In this document: positions 49,390-57,886 of the stretch, piece after piece | Position numbering within the stretch: the first letter of the stretch is position 1 | Layout of the letters: every line of letters begins with the position of its first letter | Notes under the pieces: generated by a model | What the model saw: the letters and a program-made list of their open reading frames with translations, nothing else | The model's database searches: none | What the model was told of the DNA's origin: nothing | Position numbers and translations under genes: made by a program | Assembly: GCF_030159055.1 (NCBI RefSeq) | Contig: NZ_BQXQ01000004.1 | Coordinates: 113,436 to 177,435, forward strand | Reading direction: 5' to 3' | DNA length: 64,000 nucleotides | Source of the DNA: Acidovorax sp. SUPP3334 | GTDB lineage: Bacteria; Pseudomonadota; Gammaproteobacteria; Burkholderiales; Burkholderiaceae_C

Positions 49390-49772
49390 TGGAATTCCTT
49401 GGAAAAAAACCGGCAGCCACGACGCTTGCGGTCGGCAACGCCGCCGAAGACCGCGCCTTGGCCCACTTGCAAGCCGCTGGACTGCGGCTGGTCGAACGCA
49501 ATTATCGAACGCCGGGGCGAGGGGGCGGGGAGATCGACCTGATCGTCCAGGATCGCGACGGGACGATGGTGTTCGTGGAAGTTCGCAGCAGGGGCAGCAA
49601 AGCCTTCGGCGGCGCGGGCGCCAGCATCGGGCGAGTCAAGCAGCAGAGGATCGTGTTCGCGGCGCGTTGCTATTTGATGCGCCTGCCGGCGCCGCCGCCG
49701 TGCCGCTTCGATGCCGTCTTGGTAGAAGGCGAGTCCGTGCAATGGTTGCGCGGCGCCTTTGAAGCCCAATAG
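49389..49772 (+). CDS. yraN: UPF0102 endonuclease-like protein YraN
   Basis: 127 residues from ATG 49389 (MEFLGKKPAATTLAVGNAAE). The Holliday-resolvase-like fold is marked by EDRALAHLQAAGLRLVERNY, GGGEIDLIVQDRDGTMVFVE and VKQQRIVFAARCYL; the E-D-EVR residues fit a nuclease site, though no activity is established in the family as far as I recall. The start at 49389 is chosen over an upstream one (49353) because it matches the family. Followed by diaA-like and dolP genes, the E. coli order. Confidence 0.88.
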   Translation: MEFLGKKPAATTLAVGNAAEDRALAHLQAAGLRLVERNYRTPGRGGGEIDLIVQDRDGTMVFVEVRSRGSKAFGGAGASIGRVKQQRIVFAARCYLMRLPAPPPCRFDAVLVEGESVQWLRGAFEAQ

Positions 49773-49870
49773 CACTTGCCAGGCAATGCATCGCACGGAT
49801 GCAGTGTTTTACGCATGCCTCCAATGCTTGAGCGAAAGGACGCCGACCCCGCAGGTATCATCGGCGCCTC

Positions 49871-50467
49871 ATGCTCGAGCAACGCATCCAACAGCATTTC
49901 ATTGACAGCGCCGACCTCAAATACCAGTCCGCGCAAACCCTGAGCCATCCCATCGCTTCCGCGGTGCAAGCCGTTCTGGCTTGCGTCACCAGCGGTGGCA
50001 AGGTGCTCGCTTGCGGCAGCGGTCCGGCGGCGGCGCAGGCGCAGCAGTTCGCCGCGCTGTGCGTGGCAGGCTTCGAGCGGGAGCGTCCCGAGCTCGCTGC
50101 CATGGCATTGGCTCCGGACGCGATCTGGACACCCGGCGGTCTTGAAGGCCCTGACATCGACGCATTGGCGCGCCAGATCCGCGCGCTGGGGCAGGCCGGT
50201 GACGTGTTGCTGGCTTTGACAGAAAGCGGCAATGATCTTTCACTGCTGTCTGCTTGCGACGCGGCGCATGAACGGGATATGACCGTGGTGTCCCTGACAG
50301 GGCGCAGCGGGGGCCGGCTGGCGAGCATGCTGCGCGAAACCGACGTCTTGATTGCCGTTCCTCACGACCGCGCAGCACGCGTACGGGAGGTGCACTCGCT
50401 CGTCCTGCATTGCCTGTGCGACGGCGTGGATGCCCAATTACTTGGTGAACAGGAGATACCGCTATGA
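49871..50467 (+). CDS. diaA: SIS-domain protein, DiaA/GmhA family (DnaA-associating)
   Basis: 198 residues, one SIS domain: VTSGGKVLACGSGPAAAQAQ and LLALTESGNDLSLLSACDAA. In E. coli DiaA tetramers bind DnaA and promote initiation at oriC; GmhA is the related heptose isomerase. Its place between yraN and dolP supports DiaA. The stop overlaps the dolP start by four bases (ATGA). Confidence 0.82.
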   Translation: MLEQRIQQHFIDSADLKYQSAQTLSHPIASAVQAVLACVTSGGKVLACGSGPAAAQAQQFAALCVAGFERERPELAAMALAPDAIWTPGGLEGPDIDALARQIRALGQAGDVLLALTESGNDLSLLSACDAAHERDMTVVSLTGRSGGRLASMLRETDVLIAVPHDRAARVREVHSLVLHCLCDGVDAQLLGEQEIPL

Positions 50468-51141
50468 CATTCCCTATGACACGCTTCACGCGCCTGACGT
50501 GCACTTTGCTGGCCCTCGGGGCTTTGAGCGCAGGCCTGTCTGCCTGCGCCCCGCTCGTGGTGGGGGGCGCGGCCGTGATGGGCAGCATGATGGCCTCGGA
50601 CCGCCGCACGACCGGCATTCAGGTGGAAGACGAGGGCATCGAGTTGCGTGCAGCCAACCGCATCCGCGACACGTTCGGCGACCGTGTGCATGTCAACGTT
50701 ACCAGCTACAACCGCCAGGTCCTGCTGACCGGTGAAGTGCCTACCGTGCAGGACAAGGAGAAGATCGAGCAAGCCGTTCTGGCGGTCGAAAATGTGCGCT
50801 CCGTCGTCAACGACCTGGGCGTGATGGGCGCCAGTTCGCTCACGCAGCGGTCCAACGACACGCTCATCACCGGCAAGGTGCGTGCGAGTTTCGTCGATGC
50901 CAAGGATCTTTTCGCCAGTGCCTACAAAGTGGTCACCGAGCGCGAGACGGTGTACCTCATGGGGCGCGTCACGCAGCGCGAGGCGGACCGCGCTTCCGAC
51001 ATCGCCCGCGGCGTGAACGGCGTGCGCAAGGTGGTGCGCGTGTTTGAAATCATCACGCAGCAGGATCTGGAACGGGGCTTTGCCCAGCAACGGCCTGCAC
51101 CCGTGACGACGGACGCCTCGCCCGATACGCCGATCCGATAA
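50464..51141 (+). CDS. dolP: BON-domain outer-membrane lipoprotein DolP (YraP)
   Basis: 225 residues. Lipobox LSAGLSAC with Cys28 (a Met at position 5 could be the true start). Two BON domains follow at about 50-115 and 125-195 (VNVTSYNRQVLLTGEVPTVQ; VVTERETVYLMGRVTQREAD). DolP supports outer-membrane integrity and the BAM complex in E. coli. The C-terminal tail is short and Pro/Thr-rich. Translationally coupled to diaA. Confidence 0.92.
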   Translation: MTFPMTRFTRLTCTLLALGALSAGLSACAPLVVGGAAVMGSMMASDRRTTGIQVEDEGIELRAANRIRDTFGDRVHVNVTSYNRQVLLTGEVPTVQDKEKIEQAVLAVENVRSVVNDLGVMGASSLTQRSNDTLITGKVRASFVDAKDLFASAYKVVTERETVYLMGRVTQREADRASDIARGVNGVRKVVRVFEIITQQDLERGFAQQRPAPVTTDASPDTPIR

Positions 51142-51244
51142 GCCTGCCAAACGAGTGGGCCACGCCGAGACGCGGTCCTCACAAGCTTTTCAAAGTTTCC
51201 AGCGCGTTGACAGGGGCCCCATCAAGGCTCCTGGCTGCGGCTTT

Positions 51245-52174
51245 CTATGCCGACTTCTTGCGACCCAGGCGGGTAATCAGGCTGGAAGTGTCCCAGCGGC
51301 TGCCGCCGTGCTGCTGCACATCCGCATAGAACTGGTCCACCAAGGCTGTGACCGGCACACGTGCACCGTTGCGGCGCGATTCATCCAGCACCAGACCGAG
51401 GTCCTTGCGCATCCAGTCGACCGCAAAGCCGAAGTCGAAACGGCCTTCGACCATCGTCTTGCCCCGGTTGTCCATCTGCCAGCTTTGTGCGGCGCCCTTG
51501 CCGATCACGTCCAGCACCAGCGGCATGTCCAAACCGGCATGCTGGCCGAAGGCAATGGCCTCCGCCAGGCCCTGGACGATGCCGGCGATGCAGATCTGGT
51601 TGACCATCTTGGCCAACTGGCCCGACCCGCTGTCGCCGACGCGGGTGAAGGCCCGCGAGAACGCCAGCGCCGTGGATTTGACGCTGTCGAAGGTGGCGGC
51701 CTCGCCACCGCACATCACGGTGAGCTGACCGTTTTGCGCGCCCGCCTGGCCGCCCGACACCGGCGCATCGATGAACTGCAGGCCCAGCGTGCGCGCGGCG
51801 CCGGACAGCTCGCGCGCCACTTCCGCCGATGCCGTCGTGTGGTCGACAAAAACCGAGCCGGGTTGCATGCCGGCGAACGCCCCATCGGCCCCCAGCGTGA
51901 CCGAGCGCAGGTCATCGTCGTTGCCCACGCAGCAAAAGACGATGTCCGCACCCTGGGCCGCTTCGCGGGGCGTTGGCGCATGGCGCGGCGCCGAGGTGCC
52001 GGCAAACTCTTCGCACCAGGCCGCTGATTTGGTGGCGGTGCGGTTGTAGACGGTCACGGCATGGCCCGCCAGGGCGAGGTGGCCGGCCATTGGGTATCCC
52101 ATCACGCCCAGGCCGATAAAGGCGACCTTGCGTGCAGGGGCGGCGTCGTAGCTGCGAGGATTCGTGCTGGGCAT
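51245..52174 (-). CDS. NAD(P)-dependent beta-hydroxyacid dehydrogenase
   Basis: 309 residues. Rossmann start KVAFIGLGVMGYPMAGHLAL, substrate-site DAPVSGGQAGAQNGQLTVMC, and catalytic Lys in GQLAKMVNQICIAG identify the 3-hydroxyisobutyrate/tartronate-semialdehyde reductase family. The C-terminal helical domain is normal (DFGFAVDWMRKDLGLVLDES). The start at 52174 is chosen because GGAGA lies nine bases upstream; an ATG at 52189 adds five residues. The substrate is not determined. It lies 67 bases after pilU on the same strand. Confidence 0.88.
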   Translation of the reverse strand: MPSTNPRSYDAAPARKVAFIGLGVMGYPMAGHLALAGHAVTVYNRTATKSAAWCEEFAGTSAPRHAPTPREAAQGADIVFCCVGNDDDLRSVTLGADGAFAGMQPGSVFVDHTTASAEVARELSGAARTLGLQFIDAPVSGGQAGAQNGQLTVMCGGEAATFDSVKSTALAFSRAFTRVGDSGSGQLAKMVNQICIAGIVQGLAEAIAFGQHAGLDMPLVLDVIGKGAAQSWQMDNRGKTMVEGRFDFGFAVDWMRKDLGLVLDESRRNGARVPVTALVDQFYADVQQHGGSRWDTSSLITRLGRKKSA

Positions 52175-52241
52175 GGGAGATGTCTCCATTTCAGAAAAAA
52201 GAAAACCCGCCGGACCAGGGCGGGCGGCGGGGCGGCAGCCG

Positions 52242-53378
52242 TCAGACGATGGCGAAATGCTCGGTGCCCGAGGCCAGGTCGGTGGTCTTGGCGCGCTGGC
52301 TTCCCAGCTTGATCTGCAGCCGCAAGTCGTTCAGCGAGTCCGCGTTGCGCAGCGCGTCTTCGTAGGTGATGACGTTGGCCTCGAACAGATCGAACAGCGA
52401 TTGGTCGAAGGTCTGCATGCCGAGGTTGCGGCTCTTCTTCATGATTTCCTTGATCTCGGCGACCTCGCCCTTGAAGATCAGATCGGCAATCAGCGGGGTG
52501 TTGAGCATCACCTCCACCGCGGCTGCGCGACCCTTTCCATCTTGTTTGGGGATGAGGCGCTGCGAGATCATGCCGCGCAGGTTGAGCGACAAATCCATGA
52601 GCAACTGCGCGCGCCGCTCTTCGGGGAAGAAGTTGATGATGCGGTCCAGAGCCTGGTTGGCACTGTTGGCGTGCAGTGTGGCCAGGCACAGGTGGCCGGT
52701 TTCGGCGAAGGCCACCGCGTGTTCCATGGTCTCGCGGTCGCGGATTTCCCCCATCAGGATGACGTCCGGCGCCTGCCGCAGTGTGTTCTTGAGGGCCGCC
52801 TCCCAGCTGTCGGTGTCGAGGCCGACCTCGCGCTGGGTGACGACGCAGTTCTTGTGCGGGTGCACGAATTCGACCGGGTCTTCCACCGTGATGATGTGGC
52901 CGAACGAGTTCTCGTTGCGCCAGTCCACCATCGCGGCCAGGGTGGTCGATTTGCCCGAGCCTGTGGCGCCCACCAGAATGCACAAGCCCCGCTTGGTCAT
53001 CGTGACTTCCTTGAGCACCTGCGGCACGCCCAGCCCGTCGATGGTCGGCAGCGTGAGCGGAATGGTCCGAAGCACCATGCCCACGCGGCTTTGCTGAATG
53101 AAGGCATTCACGCGAAAGCGCCCGATGCCGGCGGGCGAGATGGCGAAATTGCACTCCTTCGTGCGCTCGAAGTCGGCCACCTGCTTGTCGCTCATGATGG
53201 CGCGTGCCAGGGTGAGCGTATGGGCCGGAGTGAGCGGCTGGGGTGACACCTTGGTAACTTTGCCATCCACCTTGATGGCGGGTGGAAACTCGGCGGTGAT
53301 GAACAAGTCACTGCCGCCGCGGCTCACCATGAGCTTGAGCAAGTCGTTGATGAATTTACTGGCCTGATCGCGTTCCAT
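52242..53378 (-). CDS. pilU: Type IV pilus twitching ATPase PilU
   Basis: 378 residues from ATG 53378 (MERDQASKFINDLLKLMVSR). Secretion ATPase of the GspE family: Walker A LVGATGSGKSTTLAAMVDWR, Asp box IITVEDPVEFVH, Walker B DVILMGEIRD, His box CLATLHANSANQALDRI. PilU is an accessory retraction motor that works with PilT. The C-terminal tail (TTDLASGTEHFAIV) is typical. It is separated from pilT by a cNMP-binding gene. Confidence 0.95.
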   Translation of the reverse strand: MERDQASKFINDLLKLMVSRGGSDLFITAEFPPAIKVDGKVTKVSPQPLTPAHTLTLARAIMSDKQVADFERTKECNFAISPAGIGRFRVNAFIQQSRVGMVLRTIPLTLPTIDGLGVPQVLKEVTMTKRGLCILVGATGSGKSTTLAAMVDWRNENSFGHIITVEDPVEFVHPHKNCVVTQREVGLDTDSWEAALKNTLRQAPDVILMGEIRDRETMEHAVAFAETGHLCLATLHANSANQALDRIINFFPEERRAQLLMDLSLNLRGMISQRLIPKQDGKGRAAAVEVMLNTPLIADLIFKGEVAEIKEIMKKSRNLGMQTFDQSLFDLFEANVITYEDALRNADSLNDLRLQIKLGSQRAKTTDLASGTEHFAIV

Positions 53379-53415
53379 CAGCAAGCTCTCCCTGGGGTGG
53401 TTGCACAGCGGTGCG

Positions 53416-54051
53416 TCATTTCTGGCTGTCTGACAGTCTTGCGCTCACCACGCGAAGACGCAGCGAGAGTTTGCGGGCCAAAAGGGCCACCAGGCTGGCG
53501 GCGAGTTGCGGATCCTTGGTCATCATGTCGTCCATGGCCTCAGCGCTCAGCACTGCGATCTCGCAATCGGTCAGCGTGGTGCAGGCCGAAAAGCGGATGC
53601 CGCTGTCCAGCAAAGACATTTCACCCAGGATATCCCCCGGGCGGGTTTCCGCCAAGCGCAGATGCTCGCCCCAGGGCTGCACGCGGTCCACGGCGATCGT
53701 GCCCGTGAGCAGCACCACCATGAAGTTGCCGTATTCGTCCTGGCGGATCACGTCGCGGTTCGGCGCCACGGCGGCGAATTCGAAGAAGCGCTCCATGCGC
53801 TCCACCGCATCCTTGTCCAGGTGCGCCATGTACTTGTCCTTGGCCCACAGCGCCTGCAGCAGCTTGCCGCCGCGGCTCGGGGCCATCCGCTTGGCGCCCA
53901 CCTCGACGGCACGGGCTTCCCAGGGCACCAGCATGGCGTCGTCCACGCCTTGTCCGGCGAAAGCGGTGCTGAAAAAGACGGAGTCGCCGCCTTCTTCCGC
54001 CGCTTTGCTGCCGCGGGTCTTGGCCTTCAACAGGCCGAGGATGCCTTTCAT
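53416..54051 (-). CDS. Cyclic nucleotide-binding (Crp-like) domain protein between pilT and pilU
   Basis: 211 residues. After an N-terminal ~85-residue region, residues ~90-195 form a cNMP-binding beta-roll: VIRQDEYGNFMVVLLTGTIA, TRPGDILGEMSLLDSGIRFS. The phosphate-binding cassette GEMSLLDSGIRFSA lacks the Arg-Ala of cAMP-binding CRP in standard form but keeps the Gly-Glu. There is no helix-turn-helix, so it is not a transcription factor. Placed 37 bases upstream of pilU and 73 downstream of pilT, it may regulate pilus retraction by a nucleotide ligand (inference). Confidence 0.85.
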   Translation of the reverse strand: MKGILGLLKAKTRGSKAAEEGGDSVFFSTAFAGQGVDDAMLVPWEARAVEVGAKRMAPSRGGKLLQALWAKDKYMAHLDKDAVERMERFFEFAAVAPNRDVIRQDEYGNFMVVLLTGTIAVDRVQPWGEHLRLAETRPGDILGEMSLLDSGIRFSACTTLTDCEIAVLSAEAMDDMMTKDPQLAASLVALLARKLSLRLRVVSARLSDSQK

Positions 54052-54124
54052 AGGGAATGCTCCGGTGTGCAGCCTGAAAGGGCCGCGAATCTCTGGGTGG
54101 GGTGGACGGAGGGCGCGTTGCGCT

Positions 54125-55168
54125 TCAGCCCGGGAAGTTGTCGGGAATCTTGGCCTTGCCCCGCGCCTCGGCGGGGCTGATGACGTTGCGCCGCACGAGG
54201 TCGGTCAGATTCTGGTCCAGGGTCTGCATGCCGGCGCTGCTGCTGGTCTGGATGGTGGAATACATCTGCGCCACCTTGGCTTCGCGGATCAGGTTGCGGA
54301 TGGCGCTGGTGCCCAGCATGATCTCGTGCGCGGCGACGCGGCCCTGGCCGTCCTTGGTCTTGCACAGCGTCTGCGAGATGACCGCCTGGAGCGATTCGGA
54401 CAGCATGGCCCGGACCATTTCCTTTTCTTCGGCAGGGAACACGTCGATGATCCGATCGATGGTCTTGGCAGCGCTGGAAGTGTGCAGCGTGCCGAACACC
54501 AAGTGGCCCGTTTCCGCAGCCGTCATTGCCAGGCGAATGGTTTCGAGGTCGCGCATTTCTCCCACCAGGATGGCGTCCGGATCTTCGCGCAGCGCCGACT
54601 TGAGAGCTGCCGCGAACGACAGCGTCATCGGGCCGACCTCGCGCTGGTTGATCAGGCACTTCTTGGATTCGTGCACGAATTCGATGGGGTCTTCCACCGT
54701 GAGGATGTGGCCGTATTCGCTTTCGTTCAAGAAGTTGACCATCGCTGCCAGCGTGGTCGATTTGCCCGAGCCCGTGGGGCCGGTGACCAGCACCAGGCCG
54801 CGCGGCTTCAGGGCCAGTTCGCCGAAGATCTTGGGTGCATTGAGTTGCTCCAGGGTCAGGATCTTGCTGGGAATGGTCCGGAAGACGGCGGCCGCACCGC
54901 GGTTCTGGTTGAACGCGTTCACCCGAAAGCGCGCCAGGCCTTCGATCTCGAAGGAAAAGTCGACTTCCAGGAATTCTTCGTACGCCTTGCGCTGGGCGTC
55001 GCTCATGATGTCGTAGACCATGGCGTGCACGGTCTTGTGATCGAGCGCATCGACGTTGATGCGCCGCACGTCGCCGTGGACCCGGATCATGGGTGGAAGG
55101 CCGGCCGACAGATGCAGATCGGAAGCCTTGTTCTTCACGCTGAAAGCCAGCAATTGGGTGATGTCCAC
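54125..55168 (-). CDS. pilT: Type IV pilus retraction ATPase PilT
   Basis: 347 residues from GTG 55168 (VDITQLLAFSVKNKASDLHL), which matches the P. aeruginosa PilT start. Walker A LVTGPTGSGKSTTLAAMVNF, Asp box ILTVEDPIEFVH, Walker B DAILVGEMRD, His box VFGTLHTSSAAKTIDRI and the C-terminal AIRNLIREAKVAQMYS region (AIRNLIRE motif) required for retraction. The frame extends upstream but antisense to yggS. Drives pilus depolymerisation and twitching motility. Confidence 0.96.
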   Translation of the reverse strand: MDITQLLAFSVKNKASDLHLSAGLPPMIRVHGDVRRINVDALDHKTVHAMVYDIMSDAQRKAYEEFLEVDFSFEIEGLARFRVNAFNQNRGAAAVFRTIPSKILTLEQLNAPKIFGELALKPRGLVLVTGPTGSGKSTTLAAMVNFLNESEYGHILTVEDPIEFVHESKKCLINQREVGPMTLSFAAALKSALREDPDAILVGEMRDLETIRLAMTAAETGHLVFGTLHTSSAAKTIDRIIDVFPAEEKEMVRAMLSESLQAVISQTLCKTKDGQGRVAAHEIMLGTSAIRNLIREAKVAQMYSTIQTSSSAGMQTLDQNLTDLVRRNVISPAEARGKAKIPDNFPG

Positions 55169-55207
55169 GGGGTCCCTCGGTCGTTTGGTACGCTCAGAGG
55201 AATCATT

Positions 55208-55930
55208 ATGACGACGATTGGTAACAACCTCCAACAGGTTCTTGGACGCATCGCGCAGGCCTGCGACGCAGCGGGGCGCGACCCCGCCAGCGTGCGCCTT
55301 CTGGCCGTTTCCAAGACCTTCGATGCCGATGCAGTGCGGCAGGCCGCCAGTGCCGGGCACCGGGCTTTTGGCGAGAACTACATCCAGGAAGGGGTGGCGA
55401 AGATCGCCGCGCTGCAAGCCGACGCACCGCCCTGGACGCCGCGCCTGCAGTGGCATTGCATCGGTCCGGTGCAAAGCAACAAGACCCGCCAAGTGGCCGA
55501 ACACTTCGACTGGGTGCACACCGTGGACCGGGAGAAGACGGCGCAGCGCCTTTCCGACCAGCGCCCCGCAGCGCTGGCGCCGCTCGACATCTGCATTCAG
55601 GTGAATGTCGATGGCGGCGCGACCAAGGCGGGTGTGCCACCCGGGGAAGCACTGGCGCTGGCATTGGCTGTTGCGCGCCTGCCACGTTTACGGCTGCGGG
55701 GCCTGATGAGCATTCCGGACGTGGCTCCGGATTTCGCCGCGCAACTGGCGGTCCACGCTGCAGTGAAGGCGTTGTTCGATCAGCTACGGCACGAAGGCGG
55801 TGAGGGCTTCGAGTCGTTCGACACCCTGTCTCTGGGCATGACCGCCGACCTGGAGGCCGCGATCCATGCGGGCAGCACCATGGTGCGGGTCGGCACTGGC
55901 CTCTTCGGCACCAGGCCGGCCCACGCCTGA
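55208..55930 (+). CDS. yggS: PLP homeostasis protein YggS/PROSC
   Basis: 240 residues. Single-domain alanine-racemase-like barrel binding pyridoxal phosphate: VRLLAVSKTFDADAVRQAAS holds the PLP Lys, followed by FGENYIQEGVAKIAAL, WHCIGPVQSNKTRQV and SLGMTADLEAAIHAGSTMVR. Divergent from pilT with a 39-base gap, the common YggS-PilT arrangement in proteobacteria. The ATG at 55208 is the family start. Confidence 0.95.
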   Translation: MTTIGNNLQQVLGRIAQACDAAGRDPASVRLLAVSKTFDADAVRQAASAGHRAFGENYIQEGVAKIAALQADAPPWTPRLQWHCIGPVQSNKTRQVAEHFDWVHTVDREKTAQRLSDQRPAALAPLDICIQVNVDGGATKAGVPPGEALALALAVARLPRLRLRGLMSIPDVAPDFAAQLAVHAAVKALFDQLRHEGGEGFESFDTLSLGMTADLEAAIHAGSTMVRVGTGLFGTRPAHA

Positions 55931-56002
55931 GGCCAGGGTCCGCCGCGTTCAGGCCCGGCACGCCAGGTTCAGTTGCGGCCGCAAACTGGCCTCGGAGTTA
56001 TC

Positions 56003-57559
56003 CTAATTCAGCCGGAACACTCTCACAGCCTGCAGCAGGGCGCTGGTGCGGTCTTTCATGTCGCTGGCGGACGAAGCCATCTGCACGACCACCCTGCCGT
56101 TTTGCTGGGTGACCTGGTCCATCTGCGACACGGCCTGTCCCACTTGGGCGACGCCCATCGCCTGCTCGTTGCTGGCCGCGCTGATGTCTTGCATGAGGTC
56201 CGTCACGCGGCGGATAGATGACACCACCTCCGTCATGGTGGCCCCGGCCTTGTTCACCAGCACGCTGCCTTGCTCGACCCGCTGCACGCTGGTGGAGATC
56301 AGGTGCTTGATCTCCCGCGCGGCCTCAGCCGACCGGCCGGCCAAGCTGCGCACCTCGCTCGCGACCACGGCAAAGCCCCGGCCCTGCTCACCTGCGCGCG
56401 CAGCCTCCACCGCGGCATTGAGCGCGAGGATGTTGGTCTGGAACGCGATGCTGTCGATGACGCCGATGATGTCGGCGATCTTGTGGGAGCTTTCGTGGAT
56501 GCCCTTCATGGTCTCGACCACCTCGGCCACAACCTGGCCGCCATGGACAGCCACGGCGCTGGATTGGGCGGCGAACTGGCTGGCCTGGCGGGAGTTGTCG
56601 GCATTCTGGCGCACCGTGGAACCCAGTTGCTCCATGGACGCTGCCGTCTGCTGCAGCGCGCTGGCATGGTGCTCGGTGCGGCTGGACACGTCATGGGTGC
56701 CTTGCGAGATATCGGTGCTGGATGCCGCCACTGCCTCGGACGTGCGGCGCACGTCGTACAGCACGTTCTGGAAACTGTCGCGCAGCGCTTCCAGGGAATG
56801 CAGCAATTGGCCAGCCTCGTCGGTCTGCCGGGCCTCGAGGGCCTGCGTCAGGTCGCCCGTGGCCATGGTCCTGGCGGCCTGCGCTGCCTGCTGGATGGGA
56901 CGCACTATGCTGCGTGAGATGAGCCAGGCCGTGGCCGCTGCCACCACGATCGCCGTGCCGCTGAGCGCCAGCATCAGAATGGAAAAGCCCTGGGCGACTG
57001 ACCTCGCATTGGCCGATTCCGTCTTGTTCTTTTCTTCCTCGATGTCGATCAGCTGGTTGATGCTGGACAGCCACTCCACATAGGCGGGTCGGGCCTGCTC
57101 CTGCAGAACCTGGATGGCCTCATGTGGCTGGCCGGTGCCGCTCAGTTCGATAACCTTTCGGGTCAGGGGCAGTGCGCGTGATTCGACTTCCTTTATGCGG
57201 TTCAGCGCCTCCCTCTCGCGGGGCTCGATCGGGGTGGAGGCGAACATCTGGTCCAGCGGTGTCGCTGACTGCGCGTAGTGGCCCGCGAGCTTCTGGATCA
57301 GGTCGATCTCGGCCTGTAGCTGGTCTGGGCGCGCTGCCAGAGTCACGTCGCGCAGCGCAATGGCTCGGTCATGCACGCTGCCGCGGAAATTGATGGCATA
57401 GCGCTGTTTGACGCTGTTGTAGTCCCCGATGGTGGCCAGACTGGCGTTGATATTGGATACCCGGTTCACGCCGATGACCGTCAAGCCAAGCATCAACAGA
57501 ATGAGCAGTGAAAACCCCAATGCCAAGCGATGAGCAATCTTGATGTTCGAAAAATTCAT
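56003..57559 (-). CDS. Methyl-accepting chemotaxis protein
   Basis: 518 residues. Membrane helix 1 at 11-31 ([19 protein letters not shown]), a four-helix-bundle periplasmic sensor, helix 2 at about 192-212, HAMP ([20 protein letters not shown]), then the cytoplasmic hairpin whose tip is [20 protein letters not shown] with [20 protein letters not shown]. Length matches Tsr-like receptors. It ends VRVFRLN and lacks the C-terminal NWE[T/S]F CheR/CheB tether. The ligand is unknown. Divergent from the operon at 57887. Confidence 0.95.
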   Translation of the reverse strand: MNFSNIKIAHRLALGFSLLILLMLGLTVIGVNRVSNINASLATIGDYNSVKQRYAINFRGSVHDRAIALRDVTLAARPDQLQAEIDLIQKLAGHYAQSATPLDQMFASTPIEPREREALNRIKEVESRALPLTRKVIELSGTGQPHEAIQVLQEQARPAYVEWLSSINQLIDIEEEKNKTESANARSVAQGFSILMLALSGTAIVVAAATAWLISRSIVRPIQQAAQAARTMATGDLTQALEARQTDEAGQLLHSLEALRDSFQNVLYDVRRTSEAVAASSTDISQGTHDVSSRTEHHASALQQTAASMEQLGSTVRQNADNSRQASQFAAQSSAVAVHGGQVVAEVVETMKGIHESSHKIADIIGVIDSIAFQTNILALNAAVEAARAGEQGRGFAVVASEVRSLAGRSAEAAREIKHLISTSVQRVEQGSVLVNKAGATMTEVVSSIRRVTDLMQDISAASNEQAMGVAQVGQAVSQMDQVTQQNGRVVVQMASSASDMKDRTSALLQAVRVFRLN

Positions 57560-57886
57560 GGTTGCACCTCAGTTGCGGAAATGGGCTAAACATCCGATGT
57601 TTCTATTTGTAATTCTGCCTGCCTCTCGAAAGAGATCAATCACAAAGAAATTTGGATGTTGGATTAATGTCTCCATTGAGCATTGTTGGGTGTATTGGGG
57701 CGCGCTGATTCGATAGGCAAAAGCGGGTAGATATCGGTCAAATCCGCAGGCAATGCGCGTTCTGAGCTGGCATTCAAACAGTGAAACAGTGTCGTTGTCC
57801 TGTTGGTTGCCGACAGATGCGCTTTAGAATGCCGCTGGCCATGCTCTATGGCTCTACACGAATGGATAGTTGTTTTGAATGTTGAA
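57560..57886. other. Divergent intergenic region, MCP / polysaccharide-type operon
   Basis: 327 bases, clearly lower in GC than its neighbours. It should hold both promoters. No gene, repeat or long palindrome stands out. In-frame upstream starts for the next gene (57803, 57848) fall here but lack ribosome-binding sites. Confidence 0.5.
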
